Part shown: one piece after another, positions 34,678 to 44,662 of the stretch | Numbering within the stretch: position 1 is the stretch's first letter | Layout of the letters: each line of letters starts with the position of its first letter | Assembly (NCBI GenBank): GCA_964618455.1 | Contig: CAZUAQ010000020.1 | Span: 25,813 to 89,812, forward strand | Length of the DNA stretch: 64,000 nt | Reading direction: 5' to 3' | DNA from: CAZUAQ01 sp964618455 | GTDB taxonomy: Bacteria > Planctomycetota > Phycisphaerae > UBA1845 > PWPN01 | Made by a program: the position numbers and the translations under genes | Notes under the pieces: generated by a model | What the model was told of the DNA's origin: nothing | The model's database searches: none | Seen by the model: the letters and a program-made list of their open reading frames with translations, nothing else

Positions 34678-36381
34678 TTACCCATCGATGATAACGGCGG
34701 TCGCGTCGTCGGCGAGTTGTGACGTCCCCGCGTAGTCGATCACGGCGTCGAAGATGGCGGCGATCGTGTCTTCCTCGCGCGGTGTGCCGCGCAGGCAGTC
34801 CTCCAGCCGCTCGATGCCGAACTGCTCAACGGCCGACTCTTCCAGACCCACCGGCGGCTGCTCGATGATGCCATCACTGACGACGAGGACGCGTGCCCCG
34901 GCCTCCAGGCCGATCTCGGCGGTCGTGTACTCCACATCCGGCAATCCACCGACCAAGGCCCCCTTGTGCTCATCGAGTGTGACCAGCGCCCCGTCCGGCT
35001 TCACCAGGAAGCCGTAGCCGTGGCCCCCATCCACGTACCGCAGAAGCCCCTTCTTCCGATCCAGCACGCCGATCCAGAGCGTCAGAAACCGGTTGTAGGC
35101 ACAGCGCGGCTCGATGTAGCGGTTCAACTCGCTGATCGCCCGCCCGGGGTCGCCGTGCTCGGCAAGGGCGGCGTGCAGAAAGCCGAGCGAGGCCGTCATC
35201 AGCACCGAAGCCACCACGCCTTTGCCGGTCACGTCCCCCAGCGTAACCACCAGCCGCTCATCGTCGAGCGGGAAGACATCGAAGAAATCTCCGCCCATCT
35301 GCCGGCCCGGGCGGCTCTCGCCGAGGTAGCGGTACACGCCGAACTCTCCCGCGCGCGGCGGAAGGAGGTACTGCTGCGTCTCGGCGGCGGCCTTGAGTTC
35401 GGCGGAAATCTGCGCATGGCGTTTCTGGATGTCGAGCCGCATGAGGTTGGACAGCGCCATCGCCGCCAGCCGTGCCAGCCCCATGGCGAATCCACCGGCC
35501 TCGGCCGCGAGACGTTGACGCGACTCGCGCGATTGACTGCGAACATCGAGATACAGAAACCCGGCCACGGCGTTGCCGAGCATGATCGGCACGCACAGCG
35601 CCTGCTCAATGCCGAGTTCCATGATGCTGTGGGCGGGCACGGACTGATCCTCCGCCGCGCTGAGCGTCGCCGGAACCCCCTGGGCCGCCTCGCGAATCAG
35701 CGATCGACTCAGCCCGGTGGAGCCCGACGGCTCGAGGATTCGCCCGCGATGGGCGAGCACCTCGACCTGCTCGTCCTCGCGCATCGGCTTGAGCACGGCG
35801 GCGTTGGTGAACATCGTCCCCGCCACGGCCGCGTCCAGCACCGCTTCGGCCAGGGCGGACTCGCTCTCGGCGGCGTGGATCGCTTCGGCGCATTCCAGCA
35901 GTAACGCCAGCTTCTGGCGTTCGAGGTTCTCCGCCTCGCGCGCGTCCAGTCGCGAGACGATGGAGTGTTCCATGTGTCCGTCGTCGAGCGTGGCGACGCT
36001 GAAGCGATCCTCCGGGGTGGGCTCGGACTCCTCGGCCACCAGGCGGAACGTCCACGGTCCGATGGCGAGGTAGTCGTCGGCGCGAAGCTCCTGAGGTCGC
36101 CCGGAGACGAGTTGCTCGCCGTTGTGCCACGTGCCGTGCCGGCTGCCGGTGTCCGCCACGTACCATCGCCCGGGACCGGTCGGCTGATCGGGCAGGTCGG
36201 GCTCGAAGGAGAGGATGGCGTGTTCCCGCGAGACGGTGGGGTCGCGCAGCTCGATCGCATATTCCGCGCGGCGGCCGATCATCAACGGACCGGGGGGACG
36301 CAGCGACAGGACGACCTGCGTCGGACCGTTGAGGGTGACGAGCTTGAGCAGCGCGGATGGAGGATCGGGCCGGGTCGGCAT
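34678..36381 (-). CDS. FHA-GAF-SpoIIE phosphatase
   Basis: 567 residues of signalling protein. An FHA domain (about 25-115) has the phosphothreonine-reading residues GRR (36-38), SREH (51-54) and SRHGTWHNG (80-88). A GAF domain (about 150-330) and a short coiled coil follow, then a PP2C-type SpoIIE/RsbU phosphatase domain: MGGDFFDVFPL and GDVTGKG with metal-binding Asp, DGGHGYGF and VVSDGIIEQ. Such enzymes dephosphorylate anti-anti-sigma factors; no anti-sigma or STAS gene is adjacent. The FHA domain suggests control by a Ser/Thr kinase. Confidence 0.88.
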   Translation of the reverse strand: MPTRPDPPSALLKLVTLNGPTQVVLSLRPPGPLMIGRRAEYAIELRDPTVSREHAILSFEPDLPDQPTGPGRWYVADTGSRHGTWHNGEQLVSGRPQELRADDYLAIGPWTFRLVAEESEPTPEDRFSVATLDDGHMEHSIVSRLDAREAENLERQKLALLLECAEAIHAAESESALAEAVLDAAVAGTMFTNAAVLKPMREDEQVEVLAHRGRILEPSGSTGLSRSLIREAAQGVPATLSAAEDQSVPAHSIMELGIEQALCVPIMLGNAVAGFLYLDVRSQSRESRQRLAAEAGGFAMGLARLAAMALSNLMRLDIQKRHAQISAELKAAAETQQYLLPPRAGEFGVYRYLGESRPGRQMGGDFFDVFPLDDERLVVTLGDVTGKGVVASVLMTASLGFLHAALAEHGDPGRAISELNRYIEPRCAYNRFLTLWIGVLDRKKGLLRYVDGGHGYGFLVKPDGALVTLDEHKGALVGGLPDVEYTTAEIGLEAGARVLVVSDGIIEQPPVGLEESAVEQFGIERLEDCLRGTPREEDTIAAIFDAVIDYAGTSQLADDATAVIIDG

Positions 36382-36649
36382 CGCGGTTTCTCTCGAGGCG
36401 ACACACGCACAGTACGATTCTATCGTGCCGGATTCCGAACGCTCTCGCAAGCCGGGGCCCCGCGAGATCCGAAATCGCCTTGATTCCCCGCACTCTCGCG
36501 TTTATACGTGTCGGATCAACGTTTGACACGCGCGACGACGCGCGGCGTATCCGTACACTCGATTGCATTGCACCCAAGATCCGCTTGAGGGCCGCGAACA
36601 CGCTTGTTCCGGTTCGGTGCCTGTCGAACTAGCTGAGGAGAAGCGCACG

Positions 36650-37837
36650 ATGGCAAAGAATTGTAACGTGGGATTGATCGGTCAGGGATTCATGGGTCGG
36701 ACGCACAGCAACGCTTACAACAAGGTGGGTAAGTTTTTCGATGCGCTGCCGATGTACCCGACGATGCACACGAGCTTCGGCATGCCGCAGGAAAAGCCGG
36801 AAGCCTTCTGCAAGAAGTGGGGCTGGGCCAACGCCTCGACCGACTGGAAGAGCACGATCCGCGATGAGGAGATCGACCTCGTCGACATTGTGACACCGAA
36901 CTTCATGCACATGCCCCCGGCCATGGAGGCGCTGGACAACAAGAAGCCCGTCGCGACGGAGAAGCCGATCGCGGGCACGCTGAAGGACGCGCGGGAGATG
37001 GTCCAGGCGGCCAAGAAGGCGAAGGTGCCCACGTTCGTCTGGTACAACTACCGCCGCTGCCCCGCCGTCGCCCTGGCCCATCAACTCGTCCAGAGCGGCA
37101 AGATCGGGCGCATTTTCCACGTGCGCTGCATCTACCTTCAGGATTGGGGCGGACCGGACACCCCTCTGCTGTGGCGGTTCCAGAAGAAGCTCGCCGGCAG
37201 CGGCGCGCATGGCGACCTGAACGCCCACGTCATCGACATGGCGCGCTTCATCACCGGTGATGAGATTTCCGAAATCAGCGGTGCCATCGCCGAGACGATC
37301 ATCAAGGAGCGCACGATTCCCACCGCCGGATCGTCGGGAGGCATCGCCGCCGGGTCCAAGGGCAGCAAGAAGAAGGGCAAAGTCGACGTCGACGATACGG
37401 TGCTCTTCCTGGCGCGGTTCAAGGCCGGCGCCGTGGCGAGCTTCGAGTGCTCCCGCCTGGCCACCGGCTACCAGAATCAGAACGGCATCGAGGTCCACGG
37501 CGAGAAGGGCGCGATCCGTTTCCGCTTCGAGGACATGAACTACCTCGATTACCTCGACAACACCGCCGACACCAAGGTCCGCGGCTGGACGCGCATCATG
37601 TGCACTTCCGGCGGCAACCATCCGTACGCCGAAGCGTGGTGGCCCGATGCGCACATCCTCGGCTACGAGCACAGCTTCGTGAACCAGGTGTCGGATATGA
37701 TGCGGGTGCTGGCGGGCAAGAAGCCGATCGTGCCGATCCCCGACTTCGCCGACGCCTACGAAACGCAGCGCGTGCTCGAAGCGGCGTTGCTCTCGGCCAA
37801 GAACCGCTGCGCGGTCAAGATGAGCGAGGTCAAGTAG
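36650..37837 (+). CDS. Gfo/Idh/MocA family oxidoreductase (cytosolic)
   Basis: 395 residues without export signal. NAD-binding GLIGQGFMGRTHSNAY at the N-terminus, then EKPIAG and the substrate-domain segment GSGAHGDLNAHVIDMARFITGD, where the Asp/His pair is the usual catalytic site. Likely oxidises a sugar or inositol derivative. TGAGGAG nine bases before ATG 36650. A basic KGSKKKGKVD insert in the C-terminal domain is unusual. It differs from the Tat-exported paralogue at 27710-28939. The small DUF4190-like gene follows 95 bases later. Confidence 0.87.
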   Translation: MAKNCNVGLIGQGFMGRTHSNAYNKVGKFFDALPMYPTMHTSFGMPQEKPEAFCKKWGWANASTDWKSTIRDEEIDLVDIVTPNFMHMPPAMEALDNKKPVATEKPIAGTLKDAREMVQAAKKAKVPTFVWYNYRRCPAVALAHQLVQSGKIGRIFHVRCIYLQDWGGPDTPLLWRFQKKLAGSGAHGDLNAHVIDMARFITGDEISEISGAIAETIIKERTIPTAGSSGGIAAGSKGSKKKGKVDVDDTVLFLARFKAGAVASFECSRLATGYQNQNGIEVHGEKGAIRFRFEDMNYLDYLDNTADTKVRGWTRIMCTSGGNHPYAEAWWPDAHILGYEHSFVNQVSDMMRVLAGKKPIVPIPDFADAYETQRVLEAALLSAKNRCAVKMSEVK

Positions 37838-37867
37838 GCCTGCGCGTTCAAAGGATCGCTCTGGAAT

Positions 37868-37896
37868 CACGGCCCACTTCGAGTGGATGGGCCGTG
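37868..37896 (+). repeat. Inverted repeat between oxidoreductase and DUF4190 gene
   Basis: Nine-base arms CACGGCCCA (37868-37876) and TGGGCCGTG (37888-37896) with an 11-base loop and no T-run after it. It may act as a processing or weak termination hairpin. Confidence 0.4.
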
Positions 37897-37931
37897 CAGG
37901 GCGCTGGGCCCACCTGCACCGGAGTTTTGCC

Positions 37932-38279
37932 ATGCCCGACCAAAGCGACGATCCCCCCACGGCGGAATTCGTCATGATGGACTATGCATCGCCGTCACGG
38001 CCACTGCCGAAGGGCAAGGCTGTGGCGGCGATGCTTTTCGGCATCGTGGCATTCATCTCGCCAATTGTCTTTATCGGTATCCCGATCGGAGTGCTGTTGA
38101 TCAGCCTGCCCTGTGCCGTCACAGCCACGGTCCTGGGTAAGAAAGCAAACCGCGATGCCAGAGAGGGGCGAGCCGGAGGCAGAGGCATGGCCATCGCGGG
38201 ACGGGCAATGGGGCTGATCGTGCTTCTCCTCGGTATCCTGAATTACGTGCTCTATCTCTTTCTCGTTCCCGGCCGGTAA
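37932..38279 (+). CDS. Small DUF4190-like membrane protein
   Basis: 115 residues. A short hydrophilic N-terminus is followed by two long hydrophobic segments (AVAAMLFGIVAFISPIVF with IGVLLISLP, and MGLIVLLLGILNYVLYLFL) separated by a basic loop. This is the pattern of DUF4190-type proteins of unknown function. GGAG before ATG 37932 supports the start. It converges with the amidase gene. Confidence 0.62.
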   Translation: MPDQSDDPPTAEFVMMDYASPSRPLPKGKAVAAMLFGIVAFISPIVFIGIPIGVLLISLPCAVTATVLGKKANRDAREGRAGGRGMAIAGRAMGLIVLLLGILNYVLYLFLVPGR

Positions 38280-38355
38280 GTCCCGCTCCGTTTTTCCTGG
38301 GATGTAAGTCGATTTGACCTGTATTGCAGAGTCTTATTGATGTGAGAAATCGACT

Positions 38356-39402
38356 CTACTTCACAAGCGCCCGCGCGCCGTTCAGCACGCGGTCCCAGTC
38401 GAAGGCAGGGCCGGGATCGCGCTTGCCCAGGCTGATGTGCCAGTGCGCGAGGAGGCCTTCGAACGCTTCCTCCTCTTCATCGCTGAGCCGGCCGGCGACC
38501 ACGCGGCCCTCGGCGTCGCGCGGGGCCTCGAGATGGATCTTCGGAAAGACGCGGTTCAGCCCGGCGGTCAGCTTGATCAACGCCGCGTACTGCTCCTCGG
38601 TGAAGTCGTACTGGTAGTAGTTCTTCCCGTGGATCACACCTTCGACGAGATCCGGCCGCGCCGGTCGGGCGACGAAATCCGGCGTGCGGATATCCAGCGT
38701 CTTCATCCACGCCGGCGGCGTCAGGTAGGGCCCCTCGTCATCCTCGCCATACCATTCGTTCAGCGTATCCAGCGAACCGTACGCGCCGATGTTGGCGATC
38801 TCGATGCCGATGGAGCGGTCGTTGGCCTGGCTGCCGTGCCACGCCCGCTCCGTGAGATCCAGCGTCTGGTAGATCGTCCCGTCCACGTCGAGCATGAAGT
38901 GCACTGACAACCCGCGGATGTCATGCAGGATCTTGAAGCACTGCCGCGAGACTCCGCACGCGTCGTAGTGAATCAGGAAGATATCGACATCCTCCTGCAG
39001 CGCCGCCAGCACGGCGTCAGGGTCGTTCGGATCGACGTCCTTCATGAAAGGGCGTGACCCGAAACGAAGCGAATCCTCACCATTCTCGAGGCGGGAGGGA
39101 TGCGTCAGTGACTCCTCGAAGTGGTAACCGCGGTTGTAGGCGTTGTAACCCCCCTCGTCGGTCCACAGGACCACCGGCGTGCCGATGTCGACATACCGGC
39201 CCGCCACGGCGATCGACGTTTTGCCGACGCGTTCGGAATGCAGCAGCGGTTCCGGCGGCTTGGGGCGAATCGCGAGAAACACCGCCAGCACGGCGGCGAC
39301 GAGGGCGACAAGGATGGCGAGGTAGAGGGCGTAATTGTGCTCGCCCTGACCTTCCGTCGGTTCGAGCACGGACTCGGATTCTGTGGAGGGTAACTCTGTC
39401 AT
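38356..39402 (-). CDS. Membrane-anchored N-acetylmuramoyl-L-alanine amidase-like protein
   Basis: 348 residues. One N-terminal transmembrane helix (LYLAILVALVAAVLAVFLAI), then a periplasmic Amidase_2 fold: FLIHYDACG with the first zinc His, ERAWHGSQANDRSIGIEIAN, and near the C-terminus HWHISLGKRDPGPAFDW with the last His, Lys and Asp. Probably cuts peptidoglycan. Start 39402 is used; an in-frame ATG at 39423 is possible and neither has a clear ribosome-binding site. Long inserts (residues about 90-150 and 225-270) separate the motifs. Confidence 0.8.
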   Translation of the reverse strand: MTELPSTESESVLEPTEGQGEHNYALYLAILVALVAAVLAVFLAIRPKPPEPLLHSERVGKTSIAVAGRYVDIGTPVVLWTDEGGYNAYNRGYHFEESLTHPSRLENGEDSLRFGSRPFMKDVDPNDPDAVLAALQEDVDIFLIHYDACGVSRQCFKILHDIRGLSVHFMLDVDGTIYQTLDLTERAWHGSQANDRSIGIEIANIGAYGSLDTLNEWYGEDDEGPYLTPPAWMKTLDIRTPDFVARPARPDLVEGVIHGKNYYQYDFTEEQYAALIKLTAGLNRVFPKIHLEAPRDAEGRVVAGRLSDEEEEAFEGLLAHWHISLGKRDPGPAFDWDRVLNGARALVK

Positions 39403-39717
39403 GAAGGCATTGTACGGCAGCATGTCGGGCAAGAAAAACGGGGGCGACGAACGGCAGCCATGAAAAAGGATGACTTTTTGATGAAATTCCCCGGAACAAA
39501 ACTCCGCCCGGCGTCTCATAAACAAGTGCCTGTCCCATTCGGGGTGCCGGGATGGATCCTTCTCCGACTCCACACATCCACCCGGGGCCGGGACGGCATT
39601 CCCCTCACATCGGGGTTCCCGGTGAGCTGTCTGAGCCTCCTCCTGGGAACCCCATCTTTCTTGCCGTAATCGTCGACGAAGCGCTTTCTCAAGGGGTGGA
39701 ACGCGGAAATTCTGACA
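39403..39717. other. Intergenic region downstream of rmuC
   Basis: 315 bp. It contains a nine-base inverted repeat, GGGGTTCCC (39612-39620) and its complement (39645-39653), but without a T-run. No gene or RNA recognised; it probably holds the promoter of the amidase gene. Confidence 0.45.
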
Positions 39718-41115
39718 TCATGTGTCGTCCGACGGCAGAGCCTGCAGCGGTCGCGTCTGCTTCTCCACCGGGCTCAGCTCCGGCAGATCCGAATCCCCCA
39801 CTGCCCCGAGTTCCTTGAACTTCCGGGCCGTCGGCAGCACGCGGCTCTCCAGCGAGCCCACCGCGCTGTTGTACGCCCCGACCGCCCGGTCGAGACCCGT
39901 GCCCACCTTGCCGAGATGCTCGGCCAGCGTGTTCATGCGGTCATACAACTGCTTGCCGAGGTCGCTGATGTGGCGGGCGTTCTCGGCGATCTGCTCCTGA
40001 CGCCACCCATAGGCAATGGCCTTGAGCAGCGATACGAGCGTCGTCGGCGAGGCGAGGACCACCTTGGATTCCAGCGCGTCTTCGATGAGCCCCGGGTCCG
40101 CGTCCACCGCCGCACTGAAGAACGACTCGGCGGGCAGGAAGAGCACCACGAATTCCGGCGTCTGCTCGAGCCGATCCCAGTAGCGCTTCTGCGAGAGCTC
40201 GCGGAACCGGCTGCGGACCTGCTCGGCGTGGCGGCGGAGATGGTCGCGGCGCGATTCCTCGTCGGTGGCGGCGACCGCCTCGAGATAGGCATCGAGCACG
40301 GCCTTGGCGTCGATCACCACGGTCCGGCCCCCGGGAAGATGCACCACCATGTCGGGCCGGTAGCGACCGTCCTCGTCATCCTTGAAGGTTGCCTGCTGCT
40401 CGAAATCGACGTGTTCGGACATGCCCGCCAGTTCCGCCGCGCGGCGCAGCGCGATCTCGCCCCAGCGTCCGCGCACCTTGGGGTCGCGCAGCGAGGTGAC
40501 CAGCTTGCCGGTCTCCTGCTGGAGCTGCTGATTCGTGGCAGACAGGAGCTTGACCTGCTCTTCCAGCGAGCCATACGCCTTCTGTCGCGACATCTCCAGT
40601 TTCTGGATCTGCTCCTCGTAGCGTTTCAGCGTCTCGGAGACCGGCTGGATGAGGTTCTTGATCGCCTCCTGGCGCTTGCCCAGATCACCCTTGGACTCCG
40701 TCAGCACGGCGTCGAGCGTTTTCTTGGCCTGGGTCAGGAACTGCTCGGCGTTGTTCTGCAGGGCGCGGGCGGAGAGGGCATCGAAGGACTCCTTGAGCTT
40801 CTTCTCCGACTCGTCGAGGAGTTTCTTCTGCTCGGCGAAGGATCGCGTGGCCTCCTCGAGCCGCGTCTCCGCCTGTGTGCGGCGTTCGCGTTCGGTGGTC
40901 AGCTCCGCCTGCAAAGATTTGACGCCGGCATCCTGACGATCCAGTTGATCGCGCAGTTCCCGGGCCAAGCTCTCCGCGCTTGCCGCCTTGGACACCAGTT
41001 CGTCCTGGGTGTTTCCGGCGCGCACCGCCAGCCGCCGGGCGGCAATGAACCAGCCCAGTACCCCGCCGATACCGAGGCCCAGAAGTAACGCCAGGAATTG
41101 AATCCAATGCTCCAT
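39718..41115 (-). CDS. rmuC: DNA recombination protein RmuC
   Basis: 465 residues. N-terminal membrane anchor (WIQFLALLLGLGIGGVLGW), a coiled coil of about 150 residues, then the RmuC nuclease-like core: KVRGRWGEIALRRAAELAGM, RPDMVVHLPGGRTVVIDAKAVLDAYLE (Asp and Lys of a PD-(D/E)XK-like fold) and VVLFLPAESFF. RmuC limits DNA rearrangements at inverted repeats in other bacteria. ATG 41115 gives the anchor. Divergent from the epimerase gene across 186 bp. Confidence 0.92.
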   Translation of the reverse strand: MEHWIQFLALLLGLGIGGVLGWFIAARRLAVRAGNTQDELVSKAASAESLARELRDQLDRQDAGVKSLQAELTTERERRTQAETRLEEATRSFAEQKKLLDESEKKLKESFDALSARALQNNAEQFLTQAKKTLDAVLTESKGDLGKRQEAIKNLIQPVSETLKRYEEQIQKLEMSRQKAYGSLEEQVKLLSATNQQLQQETGKLVTSLRDPKVRGRWGEIALRRAAELAGMSEHVDFEQQATFKDDEDGRYRPDMVVHLPGGRTVVIDAKAVLDAYLEAVAATDEESRRDHLRRHAEQVRSRFRELSQKRYWDRLEQTPEFVVLFLPAESFFSAAVDADPGLIEDALESKVVLASPTTLVSLLKAIAYGWRQEQIAENARHISDLGKQLYDRMNTLAEHLGKVGTGLDRAVGAYNSAVGSLESRVLPTARKFKELGAVGDSDLPELSPVEKQTRPLQALPSDDT

Positions 41116-41301
41116 GATGATGTCGTCGCCTTCCCTGCTCGACCGGGACGTGTCTGGCCTCACTATACGTGCCGTCCACCCGAATCGCCAGTATCGCGCA
41201 CCGATGGAAGATTGCCGGTTGCAGCGGTAGAATCCGCCCACTGTCGTCACGTCGATCATCGACATCGAGGAAGGACCCCATCAACACAGAGGACACGACC
41301 C

Positions 41302-42141
41302 ATGCGCTTCGGCTGTAACCTCATGCTCTGGACCGGAAGTTTCACGAAGAAGGACGTCAAGTACATCGACAAGGTGGCGAAGCTCGGCTTCGACGGCGTG
41401 GAGATTCCGCTCTTCGACCCGAAGGCGGTGGATGTCAAGTCGACCTGCCACGCCCTCGAAGGCAACGGCATCGGCGCGACCTCCTGCACCGTCATGGTCG
41501 ACGGCTCGTTCGTCGATGCCGGCGCGAAGTCCCGGCAAAGCGCGATCGACCATTACTATCGCGTGCTCGACGTGTCGAAGGAGATCGGCGCCGATTGCGT
41601 GGTCGGCCCGGCTCATGCGCCGGTCGGTTATCTTGTCGGGCGCGGTCGGACGGCGGCGGAGTGGAAACGCGTGGTCTCGTGCCTGAAGAAAGTCGGCAAG
41701 CACGCCGCGAGCGTCGACGTCAAGGTGGCCGTCGAGCCGCTGAACCGCTTCGAAACCTACTTTCTGAACATCTGCGAGGATGCCGTCAAGCTGGTACGCG
41801 AAGTGGACAGCTCGCACGTCGGCATTCTCTACGACACCTTTCACGCCAACATCGAGGAGAAGGACCCCGTCGGCGCGCTCAAGAAAATCGGCAAGTCGCG
41901 GCTTTTCCACGTGCATACCTGCGAGAACGATCGCGGCATCCCGGGCTCCGGCCACGTGCCCTGGGACGCGACGATGAAAGCGCTCAAGCAGATGAAGTAC
42001 GACGGCTGGTACACGATCGAGAGCTTCGTCCCCGCCATCAAGGAACTCGCCCGCGCCGCCAGCATCTGGCGTCCGCTGGCCAGGGACGGCGACGAACTGG
42101 CTAGCAAGGGACTCCGCTTCCTCAAGAAGTACGCGAAGTAG
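41302..42141 (+). CDS. Sugar phosphate isomerase/epimerase (tagatose/psicose 3-epimerase-like)
   Basis: 279-residue TIM barrel of the AP_endonuc_2 superfamily. Metal-binding residues appear as the Glu of VAVEPLNRFE, the Asp of GILYDTFHANIEE, the His of LFHVHTCENDRG and the Glu of GWYTIESF, the pattern of ketose 3-epimerases. Expected substrate is a ketohexose or hydroxypyruvate-type compound. Start ATG 41302. No kinase or dehydrogenase lies beside it. A strong terminator follows. Confidence 0.86.
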   Translation: MRFGCNLMLWTGSFTKKDVKYIDKVAKLGFDGVEIPLFDPKAVDVKSTCHALEGNGIGATSCTVMVDGSFVDAGAKSRQSAIDHYYRVLDVSKEIGADCVVGPAHAPVGYLVGRGRTAAEWKRVVSCLKKVGKHAASVDVKVAVEPLNRFETYFLNICEDAVKLVREVDSSHVGILYDTFHANIEEKDPVGALKKIGKSRLFHVHTCENDRGIPGSGHVPWDATMKALKQMKYDGWYTIESFVPAIKELARAASIWRPLARDGDELASKGLRFLKKYAK

Positions 42142-42167
42142 TCGATTTCACGATAGAGGGTTAGCGA

Positions 42168-42202
42168 AAGGGCGTCCGGCTCGCATGGAGCCGGACGCCC
42201 TT
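42168..42202. terminator. Bidirectional terminator, epimerase / secDF
   Basis: A 15-base perfect stem AAGGGCGTCCGGCTC (42168-42182) with its complement (42188-42202) and a five-base loop. It lies between the convergent epimerase and secDF genes; the plus-strand tail is T-rich only weakly. Confidence 0.78.
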
Positions 42203-42244
42203 GTTGGTGTCACCGAGTTGCAGGCGTGAACGCCAGGTGGATGT

Positions 42245-44652
42245 TTACGCCGTGGCCGGTTGTTGACCGCCGCCGTTCTTCGCCAGCGCGACCTGCTTGA
42301 CGACGGCCAGTGCCGCCAGCACCAGGATGATTCCGATCAAAGCGTACTTCACCGGCGCCAGGTCGATCGCGTTGACCATGGCGATCAACGTCACCGACGC
42401 CAGCACGATGGCGGTCGACCACATCACCCGCGGATGCTGCAGCATCGGCGTCGCGATCGCGATCGTGCTGTACGTACCGCTGAGCACGCCCACGATCATC
42501 GCGAAGGCGAAGCCGTGGATGCCGTCGCCACCGAAGATGTACATGACCATCACGACCAGGAACGTGGTCAACGATGTGATCAGCGTTCGCGACAGCGTCT
42601 GGTTGAGCGACGTGTTGATCAACCGGGAGGAGACCGTCGCCATGCGGCCGCGGTTTTCACGGATACGGTCGAAGATGACGATGGAGTCGTTGATCGAATA
42701 ACCGACGATGGTCAGGAACGCGGCGATCATCGCCAGGTCGATCCGGAAATCCTGAATCAACAGCAGATCCCCGATGAACGTGCTATGCAGATGGTGGCAC
42801 GCCATCACCAGCGACAGCGTGATCGCGACGTCGTGGTACAACGCGATGATGCCCGCCAGACCGTACTCCACCGAACCGAAACGAATCCACAGGTAACCCG
42901 CAATCGCAATGAGCGACAACAGGATGGCGATGACCGCCTTCTGGCTGGCTTCGTCGGCGATCTGCGGCATGAACGCCGTCAGCGAGCGGAACGCCGATTC
43001 GGTTTCGAACGCCGCCTTGACGATGTCCATCTGCGTCTGGGCGATCGGACGCCAGTCGGCGATCGAATCCTCGTCGTCATCGTTGTAGCGCACCACCGGG
43101 TCGTGCGCCACCACCGCCAGCTTCGTGTAATGCGTGCTGGAGCCCTCTTCGAGTTCCAGGCCGATCACGGTCGGCGGACGGTAGCGCACCTCGGCAAAGT
43201 CGGGCAGTTGGTGCACCTCGGTGATGCGCGTCTCCACCGCGTCGAGCGACAGCGCCGGCTGGAGTTCCTCGAACACCAGCGCGAAGCCGCCCTTGTGCTC
43301 GCCAACAGCCTCGCTGCTGTTTCCGCCGATGACGTCCGAAAGCGTGTTGTGCGTCTGCTTGACCGGGAACAGGCCGTCCGGCGCCCGCTGCGGGTCCGTG
43401 ACGACTGTGTAGTCCACCTTCGGGGTCACCTGGAGGTCGTCACCCAGCGACGATGCGAGGATGGCTTCCGCCACCAGCGGGGCGCTGGTCTCCGTCGAGA
43501 TCACGTCGAAGGACGCGCCCCTCGATCCGTCATCCGTCTCGACCACGACCCGCTGCACCCGCGGATTCCCGATGCGGCCTGCCGCCGCTTCCGCATATGC
43601 CGCCGCCTCGTCGAAGAGCGCTTTGACCTTATCCGCATTGGGCATGGGGTTGTCTTCGTCGCCCGGTTTCAGCCGGAAGGTGACCGTGGTGTCTTCGACT
43701 TCCACCGTGTTCGCCTCGAATACCTCGTCCATCACCGGCGTGAGCAGGGCGGACACCTGCGGTTGGGTCAACTCTTCCGGCAGGGTGGCGCGGACGTCTC
43801 CCAGATCGCCGACCGCATTCACCTCCACACCGGACAATGCATCAGACGCGCTGAGGAGCCACGCACTGGCGGTGTTCCCCTCGTCGCCTCCGATCTTCGC
43901 TTGGATCATCTGATCCGCTTGCTCGGGATCGGGATACTGCTCCTGCACGTCCGGCGTATCTTTGAGTGTGATCTGCGCGCTGGTGCCGCCGAGGAACTCG
44001 ATGTCCAGGTATTCCTCGTGGTCGACAGTGGATTCGAAGATGAAGCCGGTCACGATGATGATCGCCGAGATCGTCCAGAAGATCCGGTACTTGCCCATCC
44101 AGTCGATGTTCGGCTGGCTGAAGAGCCGCAGCATCGGGAGCTTGTTGTTCTTGGCATGTCCCAGTCCGTGGTAGGCGATGCGGAAGATCCACATGAAGGC
44201 CAGCAGCGCGATGGCGGTGATGCCCACCGTCAGCAGGAACTCGCCCAGTCCGACCAGGCCCGAATCCTCACGCAGCGCGGGCTTGCTGACCGCGTAGCCG
44301 AGCCCGAAGATCAAACCACCCGCCAGCGCCAGGACGATCGATCCGAACCAGGCCTTCCGCGTTTCCGTCAGATCCAGCCGCGGCGGAATCATGACGTGGA
44401 AGAACTGCCGGGTCACGAACAGCGCCGTGAACATACTCGTCACCAGGCCGATGCCCAGCGTCAGCCCGAAACCCTTGATGTCTTCGCTGCCGAGCGACCC
44501 GAGAATCACGGCGGTAATGATCGTCGTCACGTTCGAGTCGAGAATCGCGCTGAACGCTTTCTCGTAACCGAGCTTGATCGCCATTCGCACCGACACGCCG
44601 CGTTGCAACTCTTCGCGGATGCGCTCGAAGATCAGCACGTTGGCATCCACCG
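42245..44652 (-). CDS. secF: SecDF, C-terminal part (end of SecD plus SecF)
   Basis: Continuation of the SecD part across the gap; there is no stop between the two, so this is one fused SecDF. It starts in the SecD motif VDANVLIFERIREEL, completes SecD helices 5-6 (LTLGIGLVTSMFTALFVTRQ), adds helices, then SecF: DWMGKYRIFWTIS, a long periplasmic region of about 320 residues, then VGYSINDSIVIFDRIREN and the last helices. The proton-driven pump pulls preproteins out of SecYEG. The periplasmic insert between the SecF helices is far larger than in E. coli SecF. Confidence 0.9.
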
Positions 44653-44662
44653 NNNNNNNNNN
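44653..44662. other. Assembly gap, 10 N, inside secDF
   Basis: Ten N between IQATF-T and VDANV. From the conserved SecD stretch LPGIAGIVLTIGM the missing piece should be about 41 bases, and the flanking frames require a length of 2 modulo 3, which 41 satisfies and ten does not. Confidence 0.97.

Noticed and set aside
36523..36559. TTGACA box upstream of the cytosolic Gfo/Idh gene
   Set aside because: The nearest good -10-like sequence (TACACT) is about 25 bases away, too far for a sigma-70 promoter.
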